Origin: a bacterium
Lineage (GTDB): Bacteria > Krumholzibacteriota > Krumholzibacteriia > WVZY01
Assembly: GCA_027296025.1 (NCBI GenBank)
Contig: JAPUJU010000168.1
Location: 1-24,019 of the forward strand
Direction of reading: 5' to 3'
DNA: 24,019 nucleotides
Positions within the stretch are counted from its first letter, which is position 1; the number at the start of each line of letters is the position of its first letter. Of the stretch, positions 8,850 to 16,285 are shown in pieces. A program made the translations under genes and the position numbers. The notes beneath the pieces are model-generated. The model worked only from the letters and a program-made list of their open reading frames with translations. It searched no databases and was not told where the DNA came from.

Positions 8850-9754
8850 ACGTTCGTGGTCTACTCCACCTCGGCGTGGTGTATATCGTTTGGGGAAGTA
8901 CGTACCTTGCGATTCGCGTTGCAGTGCGCGAAGGTGCCGGCTTTCCTCCCTTCATCATGGCCGCTTTGCGTGTGTTCGTCGCGTGTGTGATCCTGTTCGC
9001 ATGGGCCCGCGTCGCGCGCAGTAAGACCCGCATCACGAAACGCGAGGCTGGGGTTCTCTTCATAGTGGCAGTCCTTCTCTGGGTTGGGGGCAACGGGCTC
9101 GTTGCGTTCGCGGAAAAGCGCGCGGATTCTGGATACGCTGCACTGCTCGTAGGAGCGCTTCCGATCTGGGTCGCTATCATGGAGGCGACTATCGATCGTA
9201 AGCGTCCGACGCCGCGATTCATCGGTGCGTTGCTCATTGGACTCTCCGGGGTTGCGGTGCTGAACGGTCCGGTACTCATGGAGGGAACGATGGAAGACAT
9301 CATTGCGATGATTGCCCTTCTTGCCGCACCGATATTCTGGGGGATGGGATCGATTCTTCAGCGGCGCCGTCCTGCGAAAATCGGGTCAGAGGCAACCTCG
9401 GCGTGGCAGCAACTGTTTGGCGGAATCGCTCTGTTGCTGGTTGCTGTCCTTGTGGGAGAGCCGATGCCGACCCCGATACCCGAGGCGTGGGTGGCGTGGG
9501 CGTACCTGGTCATTTTCGGCTCGGTCTTTGCATTCACGTCGTTCATCAAAGCGCTCACCTTACTGCCGACTCCCGTCGTTATGACGTATGCGTTCGTGAA
9601 CCCCGTTGTCGCGGTATTCCTTGGCTGGTTGATTTTGCGAGAGCCGTTCACCATGTGGACGGCAACCGGATCCGTCCTCGTGATCCTGGGCGTTGCGGGT
9701 GTGTTCAACGAGAAGAGACGGGAGAGCCGAGCCGTGCCCGTCGTCGCGAAGTAA
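8846..9754 (+). CDS. EamA/DMT-family transporter
   Basis: A 302-residue integral membrane protein of the drug/metabolite transporter superfamily. It consists of two tandem EamA domains and probably ten membrane helices. The first half contains the characteristic YIVWGSTYLAIRVAV and the second half FGSVFAFTSFIKALTLLPTPVV and VNPVVAVFLGWLILREP. It resembles YedA-like inner-membrane exporters, whose substrates are mostly unknown; amino acids or metabolites are possible. Translation is probably coupled to udk through the ATGA overlap. The gene ends 3 bases before the convergent cysteine desulfurase gene ends. Confidence 0.9.
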   Translation: MNVRGLLHLGVVYIVWGSTYLAIRVAVREGAGFPPFIMAALRVFVACVILFAWARVARSKTRITKREAGVLFIVAVLLWVGGNGLVAFAEKRADSGYAALLVGALPIWVAIMEATIDRKRPTPRFIGALLIGLSGVAVLNGPVLMEGTMEDIIAMIALLAAPIFWGMGSILQRRRPAKIGSEATSAWQQLFGGIALLLVAVLVGEPMPTPIPEAWVAWAYLVIFGSVFAFTSFIKALTLLPTPVVMTYAFVNPVVAVFLGWLILREPFTMWTATGSVLVILGVAGVFNEKRRESRAVPVVAK

Positions 9755-9757
9755 TTT

Positions 9758-10924
9758 CTATCGCTCGCCCGCGCGCTTGTGGTTCGTGAACGATGCGAGG
9801 CGCTCGACGATCGGGGGGAGCTTCTCGAGAACCGTGTTGATTTCGTCTTCGGTTGTGTATCGGCTCAGGCTGAAACGGATCGAACCGTGTGCGAGGTTCG
9901 AGGGCACGCCCATTGCTTTCAGAACATGCGAAGGCTCGAGTGCTCCGGTCGTGCACGCAGACCCCGATGAGGCGCACATTCCCTCCTCGTCCATGAGAAG
10001 GAGAATCGCTTCTCCCTCGATGCCGTCGAAGTTGATGAGCGTCGTATTCGGCAGTCGTTCGGAAAGGGCACCGTTCACGTTCGTATTCGGTATGGCCGAG
10101 AGGATACCGGCCTCGAGGCGGTCCCTCAACCGTCGCGTTGTTTCGACGCCAGATCCGAGATACCTGACTCCCAGTTCCACAGCACGGCCCATCCCGACGA
10201 TACCCGCGACGTTTTCGGTGCCGCTCCGGCGGTTTTTCTCCTGGCCGCCTCCGATGATGAACGGCCGCATCCGGGTACCGCGCCGTACGAACAGCGCACC
10301 CACGCCTTTCGGTGCGTGAAACTTGTGTCCGGAAAGCGACAACAGATCGATCGCAGTTTTCGACAGATCGATGGGAATCTTCGCGACCATCTGGACCGCG
10401 TCCACGTGCAGTGGCACGCCGCAGTTTTTCACAATGTCGACAATGTCATCCATTGGAAAGATCACGCCCGTTTCATTGTTCGACCACATGATCGAGACCA
10501 GCGCGGTTTCCTGGGTCAAAGCCTCGCGAAGGGCATCGAGGTTCAGACGCCCCTCGCCGTCGACGCCGACGTATGTCACGTCGTAGCCGTTGCCCTCGAG
10601 ATGTTTACACAGCTCGAGCACAGACGGGTGCTCGACAGCGGTGGTCACGATGTGCCGTTTACCCGGCGCCGCCTGCAGCACGCCACGGATCGCCGCATTG
10701 TTGCTCTCCGTCGCGCAGCTCGTGAACGTGATCTCCGCCTCCCGGCAGTTCAGGTGCGCGGCCACTTTCTCGCGGGCATCCTTCAGCGCCACTCCCGCGC
10801 GCGCGCCGATTCGGTGCACGCTCGACGGATTGCCGTAGACGTCCGTCAGGTACGGGACCATGGCGTCGAAAACCTCGGGAGCGATTCTTGTTGTCGCGTT
10901 GTTATCGAAATAGATCGCATCCAT
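9758..10924 (-). CDS. Cysteine desulfurase (IscS/NifS family)
   Basis: A 388-residue PLP-dependent cysteine desulfurase that releases sulfur from L-cysteine as a persulfide for Fe-S clusters or thiolation. The N-terminus IYFDNNATT is diagnostic. H99 and D175 (LHVDAVQ) line the PLP site, K201 in LSLSGHKFHAPKG is the Schiff-base lysine, and C324 in ASSGSACTTG is the catalytic cysteine on the mobile loop. The frame is open to 10981, but the ATG at 10924 gives the family N-terminus. No ribosome binding site precedes it, and the best promoter would start the RNA at about this codon (see that entry). No scaffold gene (iscU/nifU) is adjacent, so IscS, NifS and SufS-like roles cannot be separated here, although the SSGSAC loop favours the IscS/NifS group. 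Confidence 0.93.
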   Translation of the reverse strand: MDAIYFDNNATTRIAPEVFDAMVPYLTDVYGNPSSVHRIGARAGVALKDAREKVAAHLNCREAEITFTSCATESNNAAIRGVLQAAPGKRHIVTTAVEHPSVLELCKHLEGNGYDVTYVGVDGEGRLNLDALREALTQETALVSIMWSNNETGVIFPMDDIVDIVKNCGVPLHVDAVQMVAKIPIDLSKTAIDLLSLSGHKFHAPKGVGALFVRRGTRMRPFIIGGGQEKNRRSGTENVAGIVGMGRAVELGVRYLGSGVETTRRLRDRLEAGILSAIPNTNVNGALSERLPNTTLINFDGIEGEAILLLMDEEGMCASSGSACTTGALEPSHVLKAMGVPSNLAHGSIRFSLSRYTTEDEINTVLEKLPPIVERLASFTNHKRAGER

Positions 10925-10931
10925 CACGTCT

Positions 10932-10960
10932 AAACTAGGGTTGAAAGCGCCTTCTGTCAA
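10932..10960 (-). promoter_or_regulatory. Probable promoter of the cysteine desulfurase gene
   Basis: The minus strand has a perfect -35 TTGACA (10955-10960), a 17-base spacer and TAGTTT (10932-10937) as a weaker -10. The predicted start of transcription falls at about 10924-10925, on or next to the ATG, so the message would be leaderless. The -35 lies inside the inverted repeat GCGCCTT-ctgtc-AAGGCGC (10947-10965), which could be an operator. Confidence 0.45.
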
Positions 10961-10991
10961 GGCGCCCTGCCCCGCGAGCAAGCTCCCCGCC

Positions 10992-11020
10992 TTGCCACAA
11001 CAGCGTGCCTGGTGTAGGCT
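10992..11020 (+). promoter_or_regulatory. Possible promoter of the corrinoid adenosyltransferase gene
   Basis: TTGCCA (10992-10997, five of six matches to the -35 consensus) is followed after 17 bases by TAGGCT (11015-11020), a poor -10. It lies in the 144-base divergent gap, and its leader would carry the GGAGGGG ribosome binding site of the downstream gene. Confidence 0.3.
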
Positions 11021-11068
11021 ACGTACTCACCTTACCGGGCGAGATGGGGTTTATCTCGGTGGAGGGGC

Positions 11069-11614
11069 ATGGAGAAGAAAAAGGGAAAACAGGAGCGCAT
11101 CGGCCTCGTGATCGTTAACACCGGCAACGGTAAGGGCAAGACCACGGCCGCTCTAGGCACTGCCCTGCGGGCCGTCGGCAGCGGCTTCAATGTGTTCATG
11201 GTGCAATTCATCAAAGGCCCTTGGAAGGCCGGGGAGCACGTTATCGCGGAAAAGCTAAAGCCGAACTTCGAGATCCGCCGAATGGGCGAAGGGTTCACGT
11301 GGAATACGAAAGACCGGGAACGTGACACCGAAGTCGCCGCAGAGGCCTGGTCTTTCTGCAAGGAGCTCATCGAAAAGGAAAAGCACGACCTGCTGATTTT
11401 CGACGAAATCAATGTCGCCATGGACCTCGGCTACCTCGATCCGGCAGAGGTCGTCGATGCAGTGAAAAAGAAACCGAAGTTGATGCACATTATTCTGACC
11501 GGCCGGGGGGCACCGGAGGTGCTGATCGACGCGGCGGACCTTGTTACGGAAATGCGCGAGATCAAGCATCCGTTCAATGCCGGGATATATGCCCAAAAGG
11601 GGATCGAATTTTGA
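11069..11614 (+). CDS. cobO: Corrinoid adenosyltransferase (CobO/BtuR type)
   Basis: A 181-residue ATP:corrinoid adenosyltransferase of the CobA/CobO/BtuR type. It transfers the adenosyl group of ATP to cob(I)alamin or corrinoid precursors to make coenzyme B12 forms. The P-loop NGKGKTT is at residues 20-26, VQFIKGPWKAGE is the substrate-side loop, and LLIFDEINVAMDLGYL carries the Walker B acid. The start has a good ribosome binding site (GGAGGGG) 1-2 bases upstream. No other B12 biosynthesis gene is in the window, so salvage of imported corrinoids is as likely as synthesis. It ends 13 bases from the end of the convergent DUF5989 gene. Confidence 0.93.
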   Translation: MEKKKGKQERIGLVIVNTGNGKGKTTAALGTALRAVGSGFNVFMVQFIKGPWKAGEHVIAEKLKPNFEIRRMGEGFTWNTKDRERDTEVAAEAWSFCKELIEKEKHDLLIFDEINVAMDLGYLDPAEVVDAVKKKPKLMHIILTGRGAPEVLIDAADLVTEMREIKHPFNAGIYAQKGIEF

Positions 11615-11627
11615 GGCGGACTCGGCT

Positions 11628-11807
11628 CTAGAACAGCGCGTAGATAAACGGCGCGAGGGCCGATCCTTCTGTGAATACGATCAGAATACTAAGCGCCACC
11701 AGGAAAAACAAGATGGGTGCGAGCCACCACTTTTTGCGGATGCGCATGAACGCCCACAATTCTCCGAAAATGGAGAATTTCGCGAAAAATCTTTTGATGC
11801 CTGACAT
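11628..11807 (-). CDS. DUF5989-family small membrane protein
   Basis: A 59-residue protein: a short amphipathic N-terminus, a basic FMRIRKKWW segment, one membrane helix (about residues 30-46) and a conserved C-terminus EGSALAPFIYALF. The RKKWWLAPI...SALAPFIYxLF pattern is that of the DUF5989 family. Those small proteins are usually found beside SxtJ-like and carbamoyltransferase genes, but neither is present here. The frame is open to 11918. The ATG at 11807 is chosen because AGGAGG lies 10 bases upstream and the family similarity begins there. The gene is monocistronic, convergent with cobO and divergent from the SDR. Function unknown. Confidence 0.8.
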   Translation of the reverse strand: MSGIKRFFAKFSIFGELWAFMRIRKKWWLAPILFFLVALSILIVFTEGSALAPFIYALF

Positions 11808-11941
11808 GTGCCTGTTGCCTCCTGAGGTGCTCCGGCTCCGAAACGTGTCGTTGGAGCGGGGAAACCATAATAGTAGCACATTACACCCGTCGGTGTCCAC
11901 CGTCCGTGCTGAGGACACGGTTCACTACGGAAGGAGTAAAA

Positions 11942-12733
11942 ATGGAACTTGGGCTGAAAGACAGAGTTGCGGCGGTGGCCGCGGCCAGCCAGGGCCTCGG
12001 TTTTGCGGCCGCGAGGCGCTTTGCGCTGGAAGGCGCGCGGGTCGGCATCTGTTCGCGGAGCCAGAAAAATATCGACGCTGCGGCCAGGCGCATTGAGAAC
12101 GAGACGGGCACCGAGGTATTCGGGCTGGTAGCAGAGCTTTCGAACGCAGACGAAGCAACGGGCTTCGTGGACGCGGTGGCGGGTCATTTCGGTGGCCTCG
12201 ACGTTCTCGTGACCAATGCCGGCGGACCGCCACCGGGGGGGTTCGAAGAAATCGGAGAGGTGGAAGTTCGACGCGCGTTCGATCTGACTCTCATGAGCAC
12301 GATCGCGATGATCAAGGCGGCGGTTCCGCACATGCGAAAGAGGTCATGGGGACGCGTGGTCAACATTCTCTCGCTGACAGTGAAGCAGCCGGAACTCACG
12401 CTGCTTATGTCAAACACGATGCGAACAGCGCTCGTCGGCTACACGAAGTCCGTGTCGACCGAACTCGCCCCCGAGAATATTCTCATCAATAATGTGGCTC
12501 CGGGCTACACGCGAACGGAACGCCTCGGTGAACTCGCGGATGATCTTGCAGCGCGCGGCGAAACGAGCGCCGACGAAATCTTTGCCGGATGGGAGGAGCG
12601 CATTCCGATGGGCCGTCTGGGCCGCCCGGAGGAACTGGCGAACGTTATCGCGTTTCTGGCATCCGAGGGAGGCAGCTACGTGACCGGCGTGACCCTCCAG
12701 GTCGACGGCGGGTATGTGAAGGGGCTGCTTTAG
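11942..12733 (+). CDS. Atypical short-chain dehydrogenase/reductase-like protein
   Basis: A 263-residue SDR-fold protein. The nucleotide-binding glycine motif is altered to AAASQGLG (residues 13-20), but TNAGG (91-95), the PG segment in NNVAPGYTRTER and the C-terminal VTGVTLQVDGGY are typical. The usual YxxxK catalytic pair is missing. Aligning ALVGYTKS with the same segment in FabG puts S157 at the Tyr position and R161 at the Lys position (SNTMR). This matches the described BKR-like SDR subgroup that lacks a perfect catalytic tetrad, so I do not assign a reaction. The ATG at 11942 has AAGGAG at 11931-11936; an upstream in-frame ATG (11906) lacks one. The stop codon overlaps the stop of the convergent threonine synthase gene. 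Confidence 0.85.
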   Translation: MELGLKDRVAAVAAASQGLGFAAARRFALEGARVGICSRSQKNIDAAARRIENETGTEVFGLVAELSNADEATGFVDAVAGHFGGLDVLVTNAGGPPPGGFEEIGEVEVRRAFDLTLMSTIAMIKAAVPHMRKRSWGRVVNILSLTVKQPELTLLMSNTMRTALVGYTKSVSTELAPENILINNVAPGYTRTERLGELADDLAARGETSADEIFAGWEERIPMGRLGRPEELANVIAFLASEGGSYVTGVTLQVDGGYVKGLL

Positions 12734-13914
12734 TCCGCCGCTCTGCTTCCGCTCCACAAGTGCGCGTATTTGTGGCCACTACCCGTGTTGAAGATAACGA
12801 CGCGCTCGCCATTCTCGATCCAGCCCGAACTTCGCAGTTCTTCGAAAGCGGCCAGTGATGCGCCACCCTCCGGACACGCAAAGATTCCCTGCGTTCGGCC
12901 CAGCGTGTTTGCGGCTTCGAGCATCGCATCATCTGGTACGGTGACCGCCGTTCCCGAGGATGCGCGCAGTGCGTTCAGCATGAGAAAATCCCCGATCGCT
13001 GCCGGGACCCGCAGCCCATCGGCAATCGTGGCCGCGCCCTCCCACGGTTCGGCGAACTCAGTCCCTTCATGAAACGCGCGAACTATCGGTGCGCACCCCT
13101 GCGCCTGTACGGTAACCATGCGTGGGCGCTTCGAATTGATCCACCCGAGCGCTTGCAATTCATCGAACGCTTTCCACATGCCGACGAGGCCTGTGCCTCC
13201 CCCGGTCGGATAGATGATCACGTCGGGGACCTCCCAACCGAGTTGTTCACAGATTTCGTATCCCATCGTTTTCTTACCTTCGAGCCGGTAGGGCTCCTTC
13301 AGAGTGGAGACGTCGAATCGATCGCCGTCGGTGTTATGCTCCGCGGCGATTCGCGCACAATCGGTGATTACTCCTTCGACAAGCGTGACGCTCGCGCCAA
13401 GCGCTTCGCACTCGGCGATGAACGGCTGGGGCACATCCGCCGGCATGAACACATGCGATTCCATTCCACCCAACGCTGCGTACGCGCTCATCGCACCGGC
13501 AGCGTTTCCTGCCGACGGAATCGAAAGAGCTCTTACTCCCAGCTCCTTCGCCTTCGAAACAGCAAGGGAGAGCCCGCGGGCCTTGAAGGAGCCAGTCGGA
13601 TTGAGCCCCTCGTCCTTTATGTAGAGGCCGTCGAAACCCAGCTCGGATTCGAGCCGCGTCGCATGAACGAGCGGCATAAACCCTTCGCCGAGGGTCAGAA
13701 TGTTCCGAGTATCACGGATCGGCAGAAGCTCTCTGTATCGCCATAGATCTTCTGGCCGGCTTCGTATTTCATCGCGGTCGAGCCGTGACTTTGCCCCGAC
13801 AAGATCGTAACGGGCAAAGAGAGGCTTACCGCAGGACGGGCACAGGTTCCGAAGGGAGTCGGCGTCGTAACGCTTGTCGCAATACGAACATTGCAGGTCA
13901 GTGAGAAAGGTCAT
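12730..13914 (-). CDS. thrC: Threonine synthase
   Basis: A 394-residue PLP enzyme of fold type II that converts O-phospho-L-homoserine to L-threonine. The N-terminus carries a zinc-ribbon pattern CSYC...CPSC (C9, C12, C25, C28) seen in the archaeal/plant-like threonine synthases. K111 in NPTGSFKARG is the PLP lysine. IPSAGNAAGAMSAYAA and YPTGGGTGLVGMWK are the cofactor phosphate-binding segments. The ATG at 13914 has no clear ribosome binding site, but upstream sequence in the frame shows no family similarity. No hom or thrB gene is adjacent. A related PLP enzyme of the same fold cannot be fully excluded, but length and motifs fit threonine synthase well. Confidence 0.9.
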   Translation of the reverse strand: MTFLTDLQCSYCDKRYDADSLRNLCPSCGKPLFARYDLVGAKSRLDRDEIRSRPEDLWRYRELLPIRDTRNILTLGEGFMPLVHATRLESELGFDGLYIKDEGLNPTGSFKARGLSLAVSKAKELGVRALSIPSAGNAAGAMSAYAALGGMESHVFMPADVPQPFIAECEALGASVTLVEGVITDCARIAAEHNTDGDRFDVSTLKEPYRLEGKKTMGYEICEQLGWEVPDVIIYPTGGGTGLVGMWKAFDELQALGWINSKRPRMVTVQAQGCAPIVRAFHEGTEFAEPWEGAATIADGLRVPAAIGDFLMLNALRASSGTAVTVPDDAMLEAANTLGRTQGIFACPEGGASLAAFEELRSSGWIENGERVVIFNTGSGHKYAHLWSGSRAAD

Positions 13915-13956
13915 TCTATTCTTGCTCGGGTTTTGTAGTTGTCGTAGTCGTCTGAA

Positions 13957-13985
13957 ATTGTAACAGCAATACCGGATACCGGCAA
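13957..13985 (-). promoter_or_regulatory. Probable promoter of threonine synthase gene
   Basis: On the minus strand TTGCCG (13980-13985) is followed after 17 bases by TACAAT (13957-13962), matching the -10 consensus at five of six positions. Transcription would start near 13950, about 36 bases before the ATG. Confidence 0.45.
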
Positions 13986-14087
13986 TCGTTCGCTCGATAC
14001 ATCCAGCCAGGAAGCAAACGGAAAAGCGCATTCCAACACCGAACTTGTCGGTTGCCATGTTGCACTGTTCTGCGGTAACGTACACGA

Positions 14088-16139
14088 ATGAGAGATAAGC
14101 ATATGCACATTATTGAACCCGCCCGTTTCAAAAAAGGCGTTGACCTCAACAGCGTTGCCGCCTCTTCCGACCCGAGCCGCGAAGATTCCCGCGCCAAGAA
14201 ACCCGTCCGGGGTAAGGCGTTGATTTTCTGGGATCCAAAGGAACCCGGCCGGAAACTGGACGCGATCGACACCGACCAGATCACGCCGGCGGCGTATTGC
14301 GTATCGGAGAGTCTCGACGCGCTCGACGAGAAATGGAAGGAAGGGGCCTTCGTCTATATGATGCCCGATTTCCGGAGGCGCGTTCAAGGTGGTGAGACGT
14401 TTCTCATTGCTGGCGACCGGTTTGCAATTGGATCGTCGCGGGAAATGAGCCCGGCTGGGCTCAAAGCGATTGCCGACGAAGCCAGCCTCGAGATGGTTGT
14501 GGTGTGTGGTGAGAATATGGGAGACATTTTCCGCCGCAACGCGTTGAACCTTGGCCTGCACGTAGTGCAATGTCCTGTGGCAGTTCGCGACGCGCAAGAC
14601 GGTGACGAATTTTTCTTCGAGCCGGGTTCGCGCCGTTTGACGAACGAAACACAAGGCAAATCCTACGAACCGCACCCACTGACCGACAAAGAGGAAAGTA
14701 TCCGGCGCACGGGTGGGATCTTCGCCGTCGGCCGCAAGGAGTTTCGCCGGTCGGTGGAAACGCCGCCGTCGATCGGGTGGCCGGACGCAGAAACGGCACG
14801 CGGCCTGACGACGACCGAGCAGATCGTATGGGCCCACCGCGTGGACAAGGATCTCGAGGTAAAGCCAGGGCAGACATACCGAGTTTACGCGGATCTGTTG
14901 CCGTCTTCTGACGGGACGGCCCCGTTCGCAATTCACACCTTCAATCAGATTACGGGTGGTCAGACGATCTACCCGCGCCAGGCGGCCGTGGCGAACGATC
15001 ACTTTGTTTTTACGGGGCGCGAGGCAGACAACCGACAAACCGAGATCGGCCATGCGTTTGCGGCGATGCACGAAATCGAAAAACCGTACTATGCAACTCC
15101 CGGCGATGGAATCTTTCACTTCTATTTTCCCGAGCAGGGGCTTGTCTATCCCGGCCAGTTTATTGCAGGCGCTGACTCACACAGTCGTGCCTACGGCGCA
15201 TACGGTGCGGTCGGGTCCGCCGTCGGGTCGACGGCTCTCGGTTTTGGTTGGTCCACAGGCTACGTGTATTTCACGCTCGCTCCTGCCCGTCGGGTTGTTT
15301 TCGAGGGGGCGCTTCAACCGTGGGTGAGTGGGAAGGACATCGTGCTGAGCCTGCTTGGACGGTGGGGCGCGAAGCAGGCGCAGGGCATGTCGGTTGAGTT
15401 TGTCGACGCGAGCAGGCAGTTGCCGCTCGCATACCGCAATACGATCGCGAACATGATGGCCGAGGCAGAGGCCCAGAACGGCATTTTCGCTGCCGACGAC
15501 ATCACGTACGAGTGGTTTCGGCGAACAGGAATAACCGCCCTGCCGTACCCGAAGATCGTGCCGGGCGAAGATGCCCACTACGAAATCGAAGAGTCGGTAA
15601 ACCTGTCCGACGTGGTGCCGATGATCGCGAAACCGTTCAGTCCCGAAAACGCTTTTCCGGCGGACGAGGTGGCGAAGGAGCGGATCGAGTTCGACAAGGC
15701 ATTCATCGGTTCGTGTACGAACGGCAGCTACGATGACCTGTTGCAGGCAGCCCTGGTGCTGCGCGCCGCTCGCGAGAGTGGGCACGAGAAAGCCGCGAAG
15801 CCGTTTGTCATTTTCCCTGGATCGATCGGCGTGAAAAAACGCATTGATGAAGCTGAACCCCGGTTGGGCGGTGAATCCGTCGCCGATGTTCTTCGCGGAG
15901 CGGGCGCCGTTATTCGGGACTCGTGGTGCGGACCGTGTTTCGGGCAGGGTGAAGACGCGTTGCAGAAAGGCCAGCGGGCCATCACGTCATTCAACCGGAA
16001 CTGGACGAATCGAATGGGAATCGGTGGAGAGGGGTATCTCGCGAGCCCTGCGGTCGTGGCGTCGTCGGTCCTGCTGGGGTTCATGGCGCCGCCGGGAGAA
16101 CTGGGGATCGAGTGGGAACCTGAGCTGTTCGAAGTCTAG
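14088..16139 (+). CDS. Aconitase/isopropylmalate dehydratase-family protein, swivel domain fused N-terminally
   Basis: A 683-residue protein with a LeuD-like swivel domain first (about residues 40-235) and a LeuC-like Fe-S domain second (about 240-683), the reverse of ordinary aconitase. Swivel landmarks are DTDQITPAAY (61-70), GSSREM (115-120, usually GSSREH) and IFRRNALNLGL. In the catalytic part the cluster cysteines are C543 in GSCTNG and C614/C617 in WCGPCFGQ. The substrate loop reads GADSHS (361-366, usually GTDSHT) and SFNRNW keeps the NR pair. The cluster should form, so it is probably a hydro-lyase, but the substrate (citrate, isopropylmalate, homocitrate or other) cannot be told. 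It is not in a leu operon. Two ATGs are possible (14088 and 14103), neither with a strong ribosome binding site. Confidence 0.85.
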   Translation: MRDKHMHIIEPARFKKGVDLNSVAASSDPSREDSRAKKPVRGKALIFWDPKEPGRKLDAIDTDQITPAAYCVSESLDALDEKWKEGAFVYMMPDFRRRVQGGETFLIAGDRFAIGSSREMSPAGLKAIADEASLEMVVVCGENMGDIFRRNALNLGLHVVQCPVAVRDAQDGDEFFFEPGSRRLTNETQGKSYEPHPLTDKEESIRRTGGIFAVGRKEFRRSVETPPSIGWPDAETARGLTTTEQIVWAHRVDKDLEVKPGQTYRVYADLLPSSDGTAPFAIHTFNQITGGQTIYPRQAAVANDHFVFTGREADNRQTEIGHAFAAMHEIEKPYYATPGDGIFHFYFPEQGLVYPGQFIAGADSHSRAYGAYGAVGSAVGSTALGFGWSTGYVYFTLAPARRVVFEGALQPWVSGKDIVLSLLGRWGAKQAQGMSVEFVDASRQLPLAYRNTIANMMAEAEAQNGIFAADDITYEWFRRTGITALPYPKIVPGEDAHYEIEESVNLSDVVPMIAKPFSPENAFPADEVAKERIEFDKAFIGSCTNGSYDDLLQAALVLRAARESGHEKAAKPFVIFPGSIGVKKRIDEAEPRLGGESVADVLRGAGAVIRDSWCGPCFGQGEDALQKGQRAITSFNRNWTNRMGIGGEGYLASPAVVASSVLLGFMAPPGELGIEWEPELFEV

Positions 16140-16149
16140 CGTACGCTAG
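16136..16149. repeat. Perfect 14-base palindrome over two convergent stop codons
   Basis: CTAGCGTACGCTAG contains the TAG of the aconitase-family gene (16137-16139) and, on the other strand, the TAG of ccmD (16146-16148). In RNA it would form a 5-bp stem with a GTAC loop on either strand. On the plus strand a short T run follows after a few bases. It may help end transcription from both sides, though it is short for an intrinsic terminator. Confidence 0.5.
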
Positions 16150-16271
16150 CCGAGTTTTCTGCGCAATGCGGCGATCTCTTCCGAGGTCGCCTTGATTTTG
16201 TTGTTGAGTGTAAGTGCGTAGCCGACAAGGATGACTCCAGCGACACTATATGCTGCAATTAACCAGCCCAC
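16146..16271 (-). CDS. ccmD: CcmD-like small membrane protein
   Basis: A 41-residue gene easily missed because of its size. The GTG start has AAGGAG (16278-16283) 6 bases upstream, an ideal ribosome binding site. The product begins MGWLIAAYSVAGVILVGYAL, a single membrane helix, followed by a basic and charged amphipathic tail ending in EEIAALRRKLG. That architecture and the position directly after ccmC match CcmD, the small protein that helps release heme-loaded CcmE from the CcmABC complex. It starts 14 bases after the ccmC stop and is the last gene of the ccm operon. Confidence 0.85.
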   Translation of the reverse strand: MGWLIAAYSVAGVILVGYALTLNNKIKATSEEIAALRRKLG

Positions 16272-16285
16272 GAATTTCTCCTTAC

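Noticed and set aside
9693..10319. Plus-strand frame opposite the cysteine desulfurase gene
   Set aside because: Low-complexity, Arg/Ser-rich translation opposite the conserved PLP enzyme; not a gene.
10947..10965. Inverted repeat upstream of the cysteine desulfurase as an intrinsic terminator
   Set aside because: Only three T follow on the minus strand and the repeat overlaps a perfect -35 box, so an operator-like role is more likely than termination.
13911..15119. 402-codon minus-strand open frame across the start of the aconitase-family gene and the thrC promoter
   Set aside because: The plus strand has strong aconitase-family motifs and the minus translation has no recognisable domain, so it is a shadow frame.
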